In this document: positions 33,979-43,717 of the stretch, piece by piece | How positions within the stretch are numbered: position 1 is the stretch's first letter | Layout: every line of letters starts with the position of its first letter | Assembly (NCBI RefSeq): GCF_007828955.1 | Contig: NZ_VIVR01000001.1 | Location: 4,960,001-5,024,000 of the forward strand | DNA: 64,000 nt | From: Kitasatospora atroaurantiaca | GTDB taxonomy: Bacteria > Actinomycetota > Actinomycetes > Streptomycetales > Streptomycetaceae | Direction: 5' to 3' | Notes under the pieces: model-generated | Told to the model about the DNA's origin: nothing | The model's input: only the letters and a program-made list of their open reading frames with translations | Database searches by the model: none | Made by a program: the position numbers and the translations under genes

Positions 33979-34956
33979 TCAGTTCTGCTCCTTCTCGCCT
34001 GCCTTGGGCTGCCAGGTGGCACCCCACGCGCCCGCCGCGTCCCTGCCCTCGCCGTCGCCGGCGTGGTACTCCACCGAGTCCGCCGTCATCTGCATGAACG
34101 CCTCCTCCAGCGAGGCCTGCTGCGGGCTCAGTTCGTGCAGCGTGATGCCGTGGGTGGCGGCCAGCTCGCCGATGTGCGCCAGGTCGCCGTCCTCGATCTC
34201 GTACGAGCCGTCAGGGCCCGCCTCCGCGCGCAGCCCGGCCCCCGTCAGGGCGGTCAGCAGCTGCTCGGGCTGCGGGGTGCGGACGCGGACGGCGGATCGC
34301 GAGTTCTGCTTGATGAAGTCGGCCATCGAGAGGTCGGCGAGCAGCTTCCCCTTGCCGATCACCACCAGGTGGTCGGCGGTCAGTGCCATCTCGCTCATCA
34401 GGTGGGAGGAGACGAAGACGGTGCGGCCCTCGGCGGCCAGCCCCTTCATCAGGTTGCGGATCCACAGGATGCCCTCGGGGTCGAGCCCGTTGACCGGCTC
34501 GTCGAACATCAGGATCTCGGGGTCGCCGAGCAGGGCGGAGGCGATGCCCAGCCGCTGGCTCATGCCCAGGGAGAAGCCGCGGGAGCGCTTCCTCGCCACG
34601 GAGCTGAGGCCCACCAGGCTGAGCACCTCGTTCACCCTGGACGTGGGGATGCGGTTGCTCTGGGCCAGCCAGAGCAGGTGGTCGTAGGCGGTGCGGCCCG
34701 GGTGGACGGCCTTGGCCTCGAGCAGGGCGCCGATGTACTTGAGCGGCTCGCTGAGCACGCCGTAGCGCTTGCCGTCGATGGTGACCCTGCCACGGGTGGG
34801 GCGGTCGAGGTCGAGGATCATGCGCATGGTGGTGGACTTGCCGGCGCCGTTCGGGCCGAGGAAGCCGGTGACCACGCCCTGCGGCACCTGGAAGCTCAGC
34901 CCGTCGACGGCCAGGGTGTCGCCGTAGCGCTTGGTCAGGTCGTGCAGCTCGATCAT
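33979..34956 (-). CDS. ABC transporter ATP-binding protein
   Basis: A 325-residue ATPase. Walker A GPNGAGKST is at 34-42, the signature is FSLGMSQRLGIA, Walker B is LMFDEPVNGLDP, and the switch His is in VFVSSHLMSEM. The C-terminal 100 residues are the extra domain common in drug- or lantibiotic-type exporters of this class. ATG 34956 starts the homology (MIELHDLTKRYGDTLAVDGL). It is divergent from the hydrolase at 35049; the 92-base gap is unusually AT-rich around 34978-35001 and should hold both promoters. Confidence 0.94.
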   Translation of the reverse strand: MIELHDLTKRYGDTLAVDGLSFQVPQGVVTGFLGPNGAGKSTTMRMILDLDRPTRGRVTIDGKRYGVLSEPLKYIGALLEAKAVHPGRTAYDHLLWLAQSNRIPTSRVNEVLSLVGLSSVARKRSRGFSLGMSQRLGIASALLGDPEILMFDEPVNGLDPEGILWIRNLMKGLAAEGRTVFVSSHLMSEMALTADHLVVIGKGKLLADLSMADFIKQNSRSAVRVRTPQPEQLLTALTGAGLRAEAGPDGSYEIEDGDLAHIGELAATHGITLHELSPQQASLEEAFMQMTADSVEYHAGDGEGRDAAGAWGATWQPKAGEKEQN

Positions 34957-35048
34957 GGGCGCTCCCTCACTCTCCGTCAGATTATGACAAATCAGACATA
35001 AGGGCGCGCTGGCTGCGCCGGGTCGGCGAGCCGCAATACGGTGGCCAT

Positions 35049-35846
35049 ATGACCCTCCCCGCTGCGCCGGCCGTCCGCGAGAACGGCACCGGCACCCCGC
35101 TCGTCCTGCTGCACGCCTTCCCGCTCTCCGCGAGGATGTGGGAGACCCAACTGGAGCTGCTGCCCGGCCCGGCGGGTGAGGAGGCCCGGGTGATCGCCCC
35201 CGACCAGCGCGGCTTCGGCGGCACGGAGCCGGGCGACGACGAGCCCTCCCTCGACGTGGCCGCCGACGACGTGGCGCGGCTGCTGGACCGGGCCGGCATC
35301 GAGCGCGCGGTACTCGCCGGGCTGTCGATGGGCGGGTACGTGGCGATGGCCTTCGCCCGCCGTCATCCCGGCCGGCTCGCCGGACTGCTGCTCGCCGACA
35401 CCAAGGCCACGGTCGACACCGACCAGGCCCGCGCGAACCGCGAGCGGATCGCCCAGGCCGTGCTGGCCCGCGACAGCGTACGGATCCTGGCGGAGGAGAA
35501 GCTCGAGGACAGCCTCCTCGGCCCGTCCACCACGCCCGAACTGGTCGCCCACGTCCGGGCGATGATCGCCGAGGCACCGCCGCGGGCCGTCGCCTGGGCC
35601 CAGCGCGCGATGGCCGCCCGCCCCGACTCGCTCGACGTCCTGGCGGAGCTGGACGTCCCCGCCGCGGTCATCGTCGGCGAGGCGGACGTGCTCACGCCGC
35701 TCCCCGAGGCCCAGTTGATGGCCGACGTGCTCCGCGACGCCGAACTCACCGTCATCCCCAGCGTGGGCCACCTGAGCTCCCTGGAGGCCCCGGAGACCTT
35801 CAACCAGGCGGTGCGGGCCCTGCTCCGCCGGGTGGGGCGGCCGTAG
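35049..35846 (+). CDS. Alpha/beta-hydrolase
   Basis: A 265-residue alpha/beta-hydrolase. The catalytic triad is visible: Ser93 in GLSMGG, Asp213 in GEADVLTPL and His241 in VGHLSSLE; the oxyanion motif HAFPLSARMW is near 22-31. Lengths and motifs resemble 3-oxoadipate enol-lactonase-like and general esterase members, but the substrate is unknown. There is no ribosome binding site; TACGGT seven bases before the ATG suggests a leaderless transcript. Its last codons form one arm of a strong hairpin. Confidence 0.9.
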   Translation: MTLPAAPAVRENGTGTPLVLLHAFPLSARMWETQLELLPGPAGEEARVIAPDQRGFGGTEPGDDEPSLDVAADDVARLLDRAGIERAVLAGLSMGGYVAMAFARRHPGRLAGLLLADTKATVDTDQARANRERIAQAVLARDSVRILAEEKLEDSLLGPSTTPELVAHVRAMIAEAPPRAVAWAQRAMAARPDSLDVLAELDVPAAVIVGEADVLTPLPEAQLMADVLRDAELTVIPSVGHLSSLEAPETFNQAVRALLRRVGRP

Positions 35847-35864
35847 CGGCGGAGCAGGGCCCGC
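35813..35864. terminator. Bidirectional hairpin overlapping the hydrolase 3' end
   Basis: Perfect 17-pair stem: GCGGGCCCTGCTCCGCC (35813-35829) with its complement (35848-35864). The left arm is within the coding sequence, and the stop codon is in the loop. It sits between convergent genes. Confidence 0.75.
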
Positions 35865-35870
35865 AGGGCC

Positions 35871-37157
35871 TCAGCGGCCGAAGGTCACCGTGCCGGCGGG
35901 GAGGGTGTAGCGGTCGACCCTGGTGACGGCGTTGTTGGGGACGACCGCGCCGTCCTTGAAGCCGTCCACGCCGAAGTCGTTGTCGTTGACCAGGAACAGC
36001 TCCACCCGGCCGTGCCCGGCAGGGCGGAGCACCACGCCCTCGATCTTGCCGTTGTCCAGACCGGCCGACGCCGCGTCGAAGACCAGGCGCTTGGTGCCGG
36101 GCGTGACCGATGAGGCGTCCAGCTCCAGGGCCGGGGTGGTGGCCGGGTCGTCCCACTTGGTGCCGAGCAGGTTCGTGGCCTTGCGCAGGTCCACCTCGAA
36201 CAGCTGGGTGTGGGCGGTCGGACGGGCGGCGTCGCGCTCCTCGACCAGCAGGCGGTCGGTGCCGAGCCAGCTGATCGCCGAGGTGCTCCAGCCGCCGTCG
36301 GTGGCGCTGTCGGCCTCCCGGACGTTGGTGAACTCGCCGGTGACGGCGGGCGTACGGCCGCCGATGTCGATCCGGAAGATCCGCTGCACGCGGGACTTCT
36401 TGGCCGCCTTGGCGTCCGGGTTGGCGAGCTGCGTCTGCTGGGCGGCGTAGAGGGTCCGGCCGTCCGCCGAGACGGTGAGACCCTCCAGGCCCTTGTTGTT
36501 CTTCTGCTTGGCCTCGACGGCCGGCAGGATCTTCAGCACCCGCACACCCGGCGCCTCGAACGAGGACCCGGCCGGGACCAGCACCGTCTCCAGCACGCCG
36601 TGCTTCGAGAAGTGCAGGATCGACGAACCGTACTCGCTGCTCACCCAGAACGAGCCGTCGTGCGCCCGCACCAGGCCCTCGCTGTCCAGCCCGTACGGGT
36701 CGTTGGGCAGCACCTTGCCCGCGGTGTCCACGGGCCGCTCGGCGGTCAGTGCGGCGGGCGGCAGGCCGGTCAGGAACCGGGTGCCGGTGACCGGGTCGGT
36801 CTGCCCCTTGGGGACGCGCAGCGGGATGCGCTTGAGGATCTCGAGGGAACCGCCCTCGGCCAGCCGGATCTTCAGGATCTGCGGGGTGTAGTCGGGCTTC
36901 AGGAAGATCTTGTCGGTGTCGGCGGGGGCGTCCGCGTTGGGACCGCGGTCGGTGACGGTCCAGAAGACCTTGCCGGAGTCGTCGGCGGGGAACAGGTCGC
37001 TGAAGCCGCCGAGATTCAGGCCGTTGCCGATGTCGGTGGGATTCCGGTACGTCCAGGTGCCGTCGTGCTGCGGAGCCGGCGCGGCGGCGGCCGCCGGGGC
37101 GAGCAGGGTCACGATCGCGGTCGCGGCAGCCAGGGAGGTCAGACGGGAAAGTCGCAT
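35871..37157 (-). CDS. Secreted esterase-like phytase-domain protein
   Basis: A 428-residue exported protein with a signal peptide (MRLSRLTSLAAATAIVTLLAPAAAAAPAP, cleavage probably after about residue 26). The remainder fits the 'esterase-like activity of phytase' beta-propeller family: GGFSDLFP, WTVTDRGPNAD, DPYGLDSEGLVRAHDGSFWVSSEYGSSILHFS, KGLEGLTVSADGRTLYAAQQ, IEGVVLRP. It may act as a phosphoesterase or phytase-like hydrolase outside the cell. ATG 37157 gives a proper signal peptide; GTG 37163 is possible. Confidence 0.9.
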   Translation of the reverse strand: MRLSRLTSLAAATAIVTLLAPAAAAAPAPQHDGTWTYRNPTDIGNGLNLGGFSDLFPADDSGKVFWTVTDRGPNADAPADTDKIFLKPDYTPQILKIRLAEGGSLEILKRIPLRVPKGQTDPVTGTRFLTGLPPAALTAERPVDTAGKVLPNDPYGLDSEGLVRAHDGSFWVSSEYGSSILHFSKHGVLETVLVPAGSSFEAPGVRVLKILPAVEAKQKNNKGLEGLTVSADGRTLYAAQQTQLANPDAKAAKKSRVQRIFRIDIGGRTPAVTGEFTNVREADSATDGGWSTSAISWLGTDRLLVEERDAARPTAHTQLFEVDLRKATNLLGTKWDDPATTPALELDASSVTPGTKRLVFDAASAGLDNGKIEGVVLRPAGHGRVELFLVNDNDFGVDGFKDGAVVPNNAVTRVDRYTLPAGTVTFGR

Positions 37158-37264
37158 GGCCACACAGCATCGGCCTGAGGCCCTGCCACCCACGCGGATT
37201 CGGACTGAAGCTTGGGTGAACATGCGAGAGCGGCAACCTACTGCCGAGAGTTGGGCCAACCACG

Positions 37265-37339
37265 AGGGGCGCGAGGAACTGCGCGAGGCGGAAGGCGATG
37301 GACCGAAGCCTTCCGCTGCGCGCAGTTCCCCGCGCCCCT
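37265..37339. repeat. Dispersed inverted repeat, copy 4
   Basis: AGGGGCGCGAGGAACTGCGCGA and GCGCGCAGTTCCCCGCGCCCCT around a central CGGAAGGC...GCCTTCCG hairpin. GGGCCAACCACG precedes it. It lies between two minus-strand genes, directly behind filP. Confidence 0.9.
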
Positions 37340-37353
37340 GGTGGTGCGTGTGC

Positions 37354-38283
37354 TTAGCGCGACTGCTGGGCGGGGACGCCCAGGGCGTCGTCCGTCGGCA
37401 GGGTGGCGGCGGCCACGGCCGCGCCGGTCAGCGTGGCGAGCATCTCGCGCACGTTGGTCAGCTGGGCGTTGATGCTGTCGCGGCGGTTGGTGAGCGCCGC
37501 CAGCTCGCGCTCGGACTCGCTGCGGATCCGGTCGGCCTTGGCGTTGGCGTCGGCCACGATGTCCTCGGACTGGCGCTGGGCCGTCTCCACCGTCTGGCGG
37601 GCGCGACGCTCGGCGTCCGTACGGAGCTTCTCGGCCTCCAGGCGGAGCTGCTCGGCGCGGTGCTCGATCTCGGCGAGGCGCTTCTCGGCCTTGGCCTGAC
37701 GGGCCGCCAGGTCACGCTCCGACTGCTCGCGGCGCTTGGCCAGGTTGGTCTCGAACTCCAGCGCGGCCTGGGCGGCCTTGGTGCGGGTGTCCTCGAAGAG
37801 GGCGTCCGCCTCCTCGCGCTTGGTCTGCGCGTCCTTGTTGGCCTCGGCGCGCAGCTGGGCGCTGTCGCTCTTGGCCTTGTCGACGATCCGCAGACCCTCG
37901 TCCTCGGCCTTGGCCTTGCGGTCCTTGGCGTAGTTCTCCGCCTCGGTGCGGACCTGCTGCGAGGCCGCCTCGGCCAGCTCGCGGTGCTGCTCGGCCGCGC
38001 GGTGCGCCTCGTTGCGCAGGTCGGCGGCCTCCTCCTCGGCGAGACGGAGGATCTTCTCGACCCGCGCGCCGAGACCGGCGTACGAGGGCTCGGACTCGGT
38101 GACCTGAGCCTGCGCGCTCTGAGTCTCCAGGTGAAGCTCCTCGATGCGCTTCTCGAGCGCACCGATCCGGGACAACGCGCTGTCACGGTCGGCCACCAGC
38201 TTGGTGATCCGCTCGTCGACCTGGGCACGCTCGTACCCACGGCGCACCAGGTCGAAGCCGTGAGGGGAGTGACTGTCGCTCAT
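37354..38283 (-). CDS. filP: FilP, coiled-coil cytoskeletal protein
   Basis: A 309-residue almost fully coiled-coil protein with the DivIVA-like N-terminus HGFDLVRRGYERAQVDERITKLVADRDSALSRI, a kink (SEPSYAGLGARVEKILRLAEEEA), and a long heptad-rich rod to about residue 285. FilP forms intermediate-filament-like networks behind hyphal tips, gives the tip stiffness and interacts with DivIVA and Scy. Scy is encoded 107 bases upstream on the same strand. A dispersed repeat follows the stop. Confidence 0.92.
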   Translation of the reverse strand: MSDSHSPHGFDLVRRGYERAQVDERITKLVADRDSALSRIGALEKRIEELHLETQSAQAQVTESEPSYAGLGARVEKILRLAEEEAADLRNEAHRAAEQHRELAEAASQQVRTEAENYAKDRKAKAEDEGLRIVDKAKSDSAQLRAEANKDAQTKREEADALFEDTRTKAAQAALEFETNLAKRREQSERDLAARQAKAEKRLAEIEHRAEQLRLEAEKLRTDAERRARQTVETAQRQSEDIVADANAKADRIRSESERELAALTNRRDSINAQLTNVREMLATLTGAAVAAATLPTDDALGVPAQQSR

Positions 38284-38390
38284 GGGGTTCTGGGCTTCCT
38301 GTCGTCAAACCGCTGAGGTGGTTGAGGGAATCCTGACACGTTACCGGAGTGTCATCGGCGAAATGCCGATGCTTCGCGGACAATGTCCGC

Positions 38391-41300
38391 TCAATCGGGT
38401 GGTGCGCCACCGGAGCGATTGCCACCCGACCGGGGAGCGCCCACTCCGGCGCCGGCTTTGGGCGCCCCATCCTTCTTGTTACTGCTTCCCCCGTTGGTCT
38501 GTGCGACCGGTGACGGCGCCTCGAAGGCCTCCAGCGCGGACAGCACGTCCTGGACCCTGGAGATCTCGGTGTTGATGTCCTTGCGCCGGCGGACCAGCTC
38601 GTCCAACTCCCGACGGCCCTCGTCGGTCACGCGCTGCGCCTCCGACCTGGCCTCGGTGAGAAGCCGTTCGGCCTCCTCCTTGGCCAGCCGCAGCTGCTCC
38701 TCGGCGCCCTCGTCGGCCTTGCGCAGGCGCTTCTCGGCCTCCGCGGACGCCGCCTCGATCTGCTCCTCGGCCTCGTCCTGCGCGGCCTTCAGTTCGGCCT
38801 CGGCCTCGGACTGCAGCTTCTCCGCCTTGGCGGTGGAGTCCGCGACCTTCTGGTCCGCGCCCTTGAGCAGGCCCTCGGCCTTGCGGACGGCGGAGATCCG
38901 GACCTTGCTGGCCTCCGCCGAGGCCTCCGAGGTCAGCTCGGCCGCGCGCTCCTCCGCCGCCGCGACCAGCGCCGCCGCGCGCTCCTCGGCCTCGGCGACG
39001 GCCGCGACGGCCTGCTCCTCGGCCTCGGTGAGCTGCTCCTGAGCCGCCGTCACCAGCGCGTCGACGCGCTCGCCGGCCGACTTCATGGCCTGTGCGTTCT
39101 CCTTGCGGGCCCGCTCGTGCAGCGCCTCGATCTCGGCGTCGGTGCGCTCCCGCAGCTCCTCGGCGCGCTCGCGGATCGCGGTGGCGTCCCGGCGGGCCTC
39201 GGAGAGCAGGGCGTCCGCGTCGGCGCGGGCCTTCTCGACCTCGGCCTGCCCGGCCGCCTCGCCGGCCGCGACCAGTCGCTCGGCCTCCTTGCGGGCGGCG
39301 GCGACCATCGCGTCGGCCTGCTCCTCGGCGGCGGCGGTGGTGGCCAGGGCACCCGTCTGGGCGTCCTCCCCGAGCGCCTCGGCGTCCGCGAAGGCCTTCT
39401 CCAGTACCGACTTGGCCTGTTCGCGGGTGGCCTTGTCGAACTGCTCGGCCGCCTCGCGGGTCTCGGTGTCGTACGCGTCGGCCCGGCCCCGCAGGTCGGC
39501 CTCGTAGTCCTCGGCCAGCGTCCGGGTGGCCAGCGCGTACTCCTCGGCCTCGGCGCGCAGCGCGGCGGCGAACTCCTCCGCCTCCGCGATCGCGGCGGCG
39601 GCCCGCTCGTCGGCCTCGGCGACGGTCTTCCGGGCCTGAGCCTCGGCCTCCGCCCGGTGCTGCTCGGCGAACTCCCGGGCACCCTGCCGCTCGGCCTCGG
39701 CCTCCGCGCGCAGCTGCTCGTCGTACGCCTGTACCTCGGCCCGCTGCTGGGAGATCTCGGCGGCGGCGACCTCCCGCTCGGCGGCCAGCTCCGTGCCGGT
39801 CCGCTCGCGCAGCTCGGCGGCCTCCAGCTCGGCCAGCTCGCGGGTCTCGGCCGCGTCCCGCTCGGCGGCGGCCCGCAGTTCGGCGACCTGCTGGGAGGCC
39901 GCTTCGTGCATCCCGGCGACGGACTGCCGGGTCTCGGCGGCCTCGTCCTCGGCGGCGGCGACCAGTTCGGCGGCCTGCCGCTCGGCGGCGGCGGTGAGCT
40001 CGGCCGACTCGGCGGCGGCCTCGGCCCGCAGCTCCTTGACCTCCGCCACGGCGGTGGCCGCCCGCTGCTGGGCCTGCGCCAGCTCCTCCGCGCCCTCGGC
40101 CCGCAGCGCGTCGGCGGCAGCCTGCGCCTCGGCCCGCAGTTCCTCGTCGTACGCCTTCGCCTCGGCCCGGACCGCCTCGGCGGCGCTCTCGGCCTCGGCC
40201 AGCTGCTCGGCGGCGCCCGCCCGGGCGGCCTCCAGGGTCTGCTCCGCCTCGGAGCGCAGTTCGGCCGTCTCGGCGGCCGTACGCTCCGTCAGCTCGGCGG
40301 CCTGTGTCTCGGCCGTCTCGCGGGCGGTCTTGGCCGCGGCGAGCAGCTCGGTGGTCTCCTCGCGCTCGCGCTGAAGCCCGGCGGAGGCCTCCTCGCGCTC
40401 CCGGCGGCTCTCCTCGCGCAGGGCGTTGGCGGCGGCCTCGGCCTCGCCGCGCTCCTGGCGGGACCAGTTCTCGGCCTCGGCCTGCAGCTGTTCGGCGGCG
40501 GCCCGGGCCTCGGCGCGCAGCGCCTCGCCGGCGGTCTGCGCCTCGGCCCGCAGCTGCTCGTCGTAGGCGTGCGCCTCGGCGCGTACGCGCTGGTCGAACT
40601 CGGTGGCCTCGCGGCGCAGTTCGGCGGTCTCCCGCTCGGCGGCGGCGCGGTTCTCGGCGGCCGCGGCCTTGGCGGCGGCGATGGCCTCCTGGCCCTGCTG
40701 CTCGGCGGTGGCGGCGAGCTTCTGGGCCTCGGTACGGGCCCGGGTCAGCGTCTGCTCGGCCCGGCCCTGCATCTCGACGGCCTGGGCCTTGGCCTGCTCG
40801 CGCAGCCGCTCGACCTCGGCGGCCGCGCCCGCGCGCAGCTCGTCCGCGTCGGACTTGGCCCTGGTGAGCAGCTCCTCGGCGTTCTTCGCCGACTCCTCGA
40901 TCTGGACCACGGCCTGCCGGCGGGCCTCGCTGCGCACCCGCTCGGCCTCGGCGGCGGCCTGGGCGCGGAGCTCCTCGGCCTCGGCGCGCAGCTGGGCGGC
41001 CTCGTCGTGCATCCGCTCCATCTGCTCGCGGATACCGGCGGCGTCGTCCAGCGCGGCGTTCTGCGCCTGCTCCACGGCGGCCTGGGCCTGCTCGCGCAGC
41101 CGCTCGACCTCGGTGGTGGCCTCGGCGCGGATCCGCTCGGCCTCGGCGGCGGCGGCCGAGACGGTGGACTCGGCGTCCCGATCGGCCCGGGAGAGGACCT
41201 CCTCGGCCTGCTTGGCGGCCTTGGCCAGGTGCACGGTGGCGTCCTTGGCGCCGTCCGCGCGGCCCTGCTCGTGAGCCTCGGCGCGCAGCGCCTCGGCGGC

Positions 41301-42590
41301 GGCCCGGGCCTCGGCGCGCAGTTCGGCGAGCTCGCGCTCGGCCTCCGCCCGCAGCTCGGCGATCGCGGCCTCGGCCTCGGCCCGCAGCTGGGTGGCGACG
41401 CTCTCGGCGGCGCCGCGCAGGCGCTCGCTCTCCTCGGCGGCGGCGGCCTTGGCGGCCTCCGCCTCGGCCTTGGCGTTGGCGGCCTCGGCCTTGATCCGGT
41501 CGGCCTCCTTGGTGGCGGTGGCCACCATCCGGGCGATCTCGGCCTTGGCGGTCTGCGAGCGCTGGTCACTGGCGGCCTCGCCGTCCGCGACCAGGCGTTC
41601 GACGGCGCGCTCTGCGTCGGCCAGCTGCTGCTCGGCGGCGGCCTCGGCCCGGGCGCGGAGCTCGGCGGCCTCCTGGCGGGCCCGCTCGGCCTCCGCCAGA
41701 GCCTCGGCCCGCAGGCGCTCTATCTCGGCCTGGGCGCGGTCGAGGGCTTCGGCGGCACGCTGCTGGTCCTCGACGACCTGCTGCTTGAGCCGGTTGATCT
41801 CGGCCTGGGCGGCGGCCAGCTGCTGCTCGGCGGCGGCCTGGGCGCCCGCGAGCTGCTGCTGGGCCTGATTGGCGGCGGTGCCGCGGAGCTCCTCGGCCTG
41901 GCCGACGGCCTGCTGGGCCTGCTCGGAGGCGGCGCGCAGCAGTCGCTCGGCGTCGTTCTGGGCGCGCAGCAGGGCGGCTTCGGCGGCGGCCTGGGCCTCG
42001 CCGCGGGCGGCGTCCACGTCGGCGGCGGTCTGGGCGCGGGCCTGGTCGGCGAGGGCGGCGGCCTCGGCGCGGGCGGCGGCGATCAGCCGGTCCGCCTCGG
42101 CGCGGGACTCCTGGAGCAGGCGCTGGGCCTCCTGCTCGGTGCCCATCCGGGTCTGCTCGGCCCAGGAGACGTTCTCGTTGACGTGCCGCTCGGCGCTGCG
42201 GCGCAGCTCGGCGAGCTCCTCGTCGAGCTGGTGGCGGCGGGCGGCGAGTTCGGCCTCCAGGCGGGCCGTACGCTCGGCGGCCTCGGCCATCAGCCGCTGG
42301 GTGGCCGCCTGGGACTCGCGGAGCTGGCGCTCGGCGTCCGCGCGCAGCTGCTGGGCCTGCATCTCGGCGTTGCGCAGGAGCTGCTCGGCCTGACCGGAGA
42401 CGGAGTCGAAGGCGCGCGGCTGGGCGAGCTGCCGACGGGCCTCGTGCAGCTTGGCCCGGAGCACCTCCACCTGGTAGGCGAGGTCCTCGGCATGCTCGAC
42501 GGTCTTGTCCCGCTCCTTCCGAGTCCGATCCATCTCGGCCTCGAACTGGGAGAGGTGATCCTCAGCCTCGTAGCGGTCGTTGCCCCGCAC
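38391..42590 (-). CDS. scy: Scy, polarity scaffold protein
   Basis: A protein of 1399 residues, nearly all coiled coil, with the N-terminal HLSQFEAEMDRTRKERDKTVEHAEDLAYQVEVLRAKLHEARR that matches Scy. Long stretches of Ala/Glu/Arg-rich repeats (EAEERAAALVAAAEERAAEL, EAYDEQLRAEAEA types) fit the 51-residue hendecad-based repeat reported for this family. Scy organises the tip-organising centre with DivIVA and FilP and sets the number of growth tips. It is somewhat longer than the S. coelicolor protein as I recall it (about 1326). GTG 42590 (VRGNDRYEAED) is the likely start; an ATG at 42650 would add 20 Gly/Arg-rich residues. Confidence 0.9.
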   Translation of the reverse strand: MRGNDRYEAEDHLSQFEAEMDRTRKERDKTVEHAEDLAYQVEVLRAKLHEARRQLAQPRAFDSVSGQAEQLLRNAEMQAQQLRADAERQLRESQAATQRLMAEAAERTARLEAELAARRHQLDEELAELRRSAERHVNENVSWAEQTRMGTEQEAQRLLQESRAEADRLIAAARAEAAALADQARAQTAADVDAARGEAQAAAEAALLRAQNDAERLLRAASEQAQQAVGQAEELRGTAANQAQQQLAGAQAAAEQQLAAAQAEINRLKQQVVEDQQRAAEALDRAQAEIERLRAEALAEAERARQEAAELRARAEAAAEQQLADAERAVERLVADGEAASDQRSQTAKAEIARMVATATKEADRIKAEAANAKAEAEAAKAAAAEESERLRGAAESVATQLRAEAEAAIAELRAEAERELAELRAEARAAAEALRAEAHEQGRADGAKDATVHLAKAAKQAEEVLSRADRDAESTVSAAAAEAERIRAEATTEVERLREQAQAAVEQAQNAALDDAAGIREQMERMHDEAAQLRAEAEELRAQAAAEAERVRSEARRQAVVQIEESAKNAEELLTRAKSDADELRAGAAAEVERLREQAKAQAVEMQGRAEQTLTRARTEAQKLAATAEQQGQEAIAAAKAAAAENRAAAERETAELRREATEFDQRVRAEAHAYDEQLRAEAQTAGEALRAEARAAAEQLQAEAENWSRQERGEAEAAANALREESRREREEASAGLQREREETTELLAAAKTARETAETQAAELTERTAAETAELRSEAEQTLEAARAGAAEQLAEAESAAEAVRAEAKAYDEELRAEAQAAADALRAEGAEELAQAQQRAATAVAEVKELRAEAAAESAELTAAAERQAAELVAAAEDEAAETRQSVAGMHEAASQQVAELRAAAERDAAETRELAELEAAELRERTGTELAAEREVAAAEISQQRAEVQAYDEQLRAEAEAERQGAREFAEQHRAEAEAQARKTVAEADERAAAAIAEAEEFAAALRAEAEEYALATRTLAEDYEADLRGRADAYDTETREAAEQFDKATREQAKSVLEKAFADAEALGEDAQTGALATTAAAEEQADAMVAAARKEAERLVAAGEAAGQAEVEKARADADALLSEARRDATAIRERAEELRERTDAEIEALHERARKENAQAMKSAGERVDALVTAAQEQLTEAEEQAVAAVAEAEERAAALVAAAEERAAELTSEASAEASKVRISAVRKAEGLLKGADQKVADSTAKAEKLQSEAEAELKAAQDEAEEQIEAASAEAEKRLRKADEGAEEQLRLAKEEAERLLTEARSEAQRVTDEGRRELDELVRRRKDINTEISRVQDVLSALEAFEAPSPVAQTNGGSSNKKDGAPKAGAGVGAPRSGGNRSGGAPPD

Positions 42591-43002
42591 TCCGCGGTCC
42601 CATCCATCTCCTGGTCGCGTCCTCGACCCGGCCGTACCGGTTCCCCCCACTGTGCGGGGCCGGAGCGGCTGGTCCTTGCATCCGCGGCGGGTGCCACGGT
42701 CGGAGCTCTCGTGCGGCGGCGCGCGGTCGAACCGCGCTCCGCCGTCCGGGTGGACTCCTGAGCGAACTCTTGCCTAGTGGAGAATGGTGACAGATCCGAA
42801 CTGCGACTGTTCAGCCGTGCCCGCGTTATGGACTCCCCTGTGGCGAGACGAGCCGTCAGAAGATCGGCTTTCCTCGCCTTCGGCCGTGCCCAGCGGACCG
42901 GTCCTCCCCGGAGCATTGGCGCACCAGCGCATTGTAGTCTGCGCGGCTTCGAGGGGAATGGCCGAGTAGGGGTTTTCGGAGGTTACCGACGAGTCGTGAA
43001 TT
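42591..43002 (-). promoter_or_regulatory. scy upstream region
   Basis: 412 bases between mce and scy. No gene is supported. The stretch 42770-42950 is AT-richer than its surroundings and should contain the scy promoter. GGTTACCGACGAGT at 42982-42995 resembles half of the TetR-type operator described at 56339 but lacks its second arm. Confidence 0.35.
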
Positions 43003-43023
43003 GGGGCCGCGCGGAACGGCCCC
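43003..43023 (-). terminator. Hairpin after mce
   Basis: GGGGCCG-CGCGGAA-CGGCCCC, a 7-pair stem 8 bases beyond the mce stop on the minus strand. Confidence 0.5.
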
Positions 43024-43030
43024 GTCCACA

Positions 43031-43462
43031 TCAGTGTTCGGTGGCCGCCGAGGTGACCAGTTCGGTCAGCACCCCGCCGCAGTCCTTCGGGTGCAGGAAG
43101 GTGATCCGCGAGCCCATCGAGCCGATCCGCGGCTCCTCGTACAGCACCCGGACGCCCTTGGACCTGATGTCCGCCGCGTCGCCGTCGACGTCCGCCGTGC
43201 CGAAGGCGATGTGGTGCACGCCCTCGCCGTTCTTGGCGAGCCACTTGGCGACGGTGGAGTCCTCGCGGGTGGGCTCCAGCAGCTGCAGGTACGAGGCGCC
43301 GCCGTCACCGGTGTCGTTGATCTTCAGCATCGCCTCGCGCACCCCCTGCTCCTCGTTGACCTCGCTGTGGAAGACCTCGAAGCCGTACGTGGCACGGTAG
43401 AACTCGACCGTCTTGTCGAGGTCGAAACAGGCGATGCCGATGTGGTCGATTCGGGTCAGCAC
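43031..43462 (-). CDS. mce: Methylmalonyl-CoA (ethylmalonyl-CoA) epimerase
   Basis: A 143-residue VOC-fold epimerase that interconverts (2R)- and (2S)-methylmalonyl-CoA. The metal ligands are visible: His in RIDHIGIACFDLDK (residue 6), His in GVHHIAFGTADVD, and the Glu in GGVLTELV near the end. GSRITFLHPKDCGGVLTEL is the family signature. GGAGG lies seven bases before GTG 43462; the frame upstream has no homology. It is divergent from the thiolase, with which it shares acyl-CoA metabolism, and upstream of scy. Confidence 0.95.
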   Translation of the reverse strand: MLTRIDHIGIACFDLDKTVEFYRATYGFEVFHSEVNEEQGVREAMLKINDTGDGGASYLQLLEPTREDSTVAKWLAKNGEGVHHIAFGTADVDGDAADIRSKGVRVLYEEPRIGSMGSRITFLHPKDCGGVLTELVTSAATEH

Positions 43463-43717
43463 GGCGGGCCTCCATGGTGGGGAGTCGATGAGGGTGGCAC
43501 CCAGTGCAGCGCATCCGGCCGAACCGGCGCCACTGCGCAGCGTGCGAGCCTGCTCACAGTCCATGTTTCACCCGCACCGCGCTGACACGGTGTTGACTGG
43601 AGAGTGACACGTGCCGCTGATCACACCGTCGCTCCGGTGACGCACGGGTTACGGGTCAGTACATTGAGCGGCATCCCCACACCCTCCTGGCCTTTGACGC
43701 GCGAAGGGGCTCGTCTC

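Noticed and set aside
36910..38316. 468-codon plus-strand frame over filP and the phytase-like gene
   Set aside because: It spans two clear minus-strand genes and a repeat; the Leu/Gly-rich product is a shadow.
39117..42761. Very long open frame (over 1,200 codons) on the plus strand opposite scy
   Set aside because: It is the mirror of a high-GC repetitive coiled-coil gene; its product is Gly/Leu-rich nonsense with no family features, while scy matches a known protein.
42982..42995. GGTTACCGACGAGT near scy as a third copy of the TetR-type operator
   Set aside because: One arm is missing (AGTCG instead of AGTAA), so the match is probably chance.
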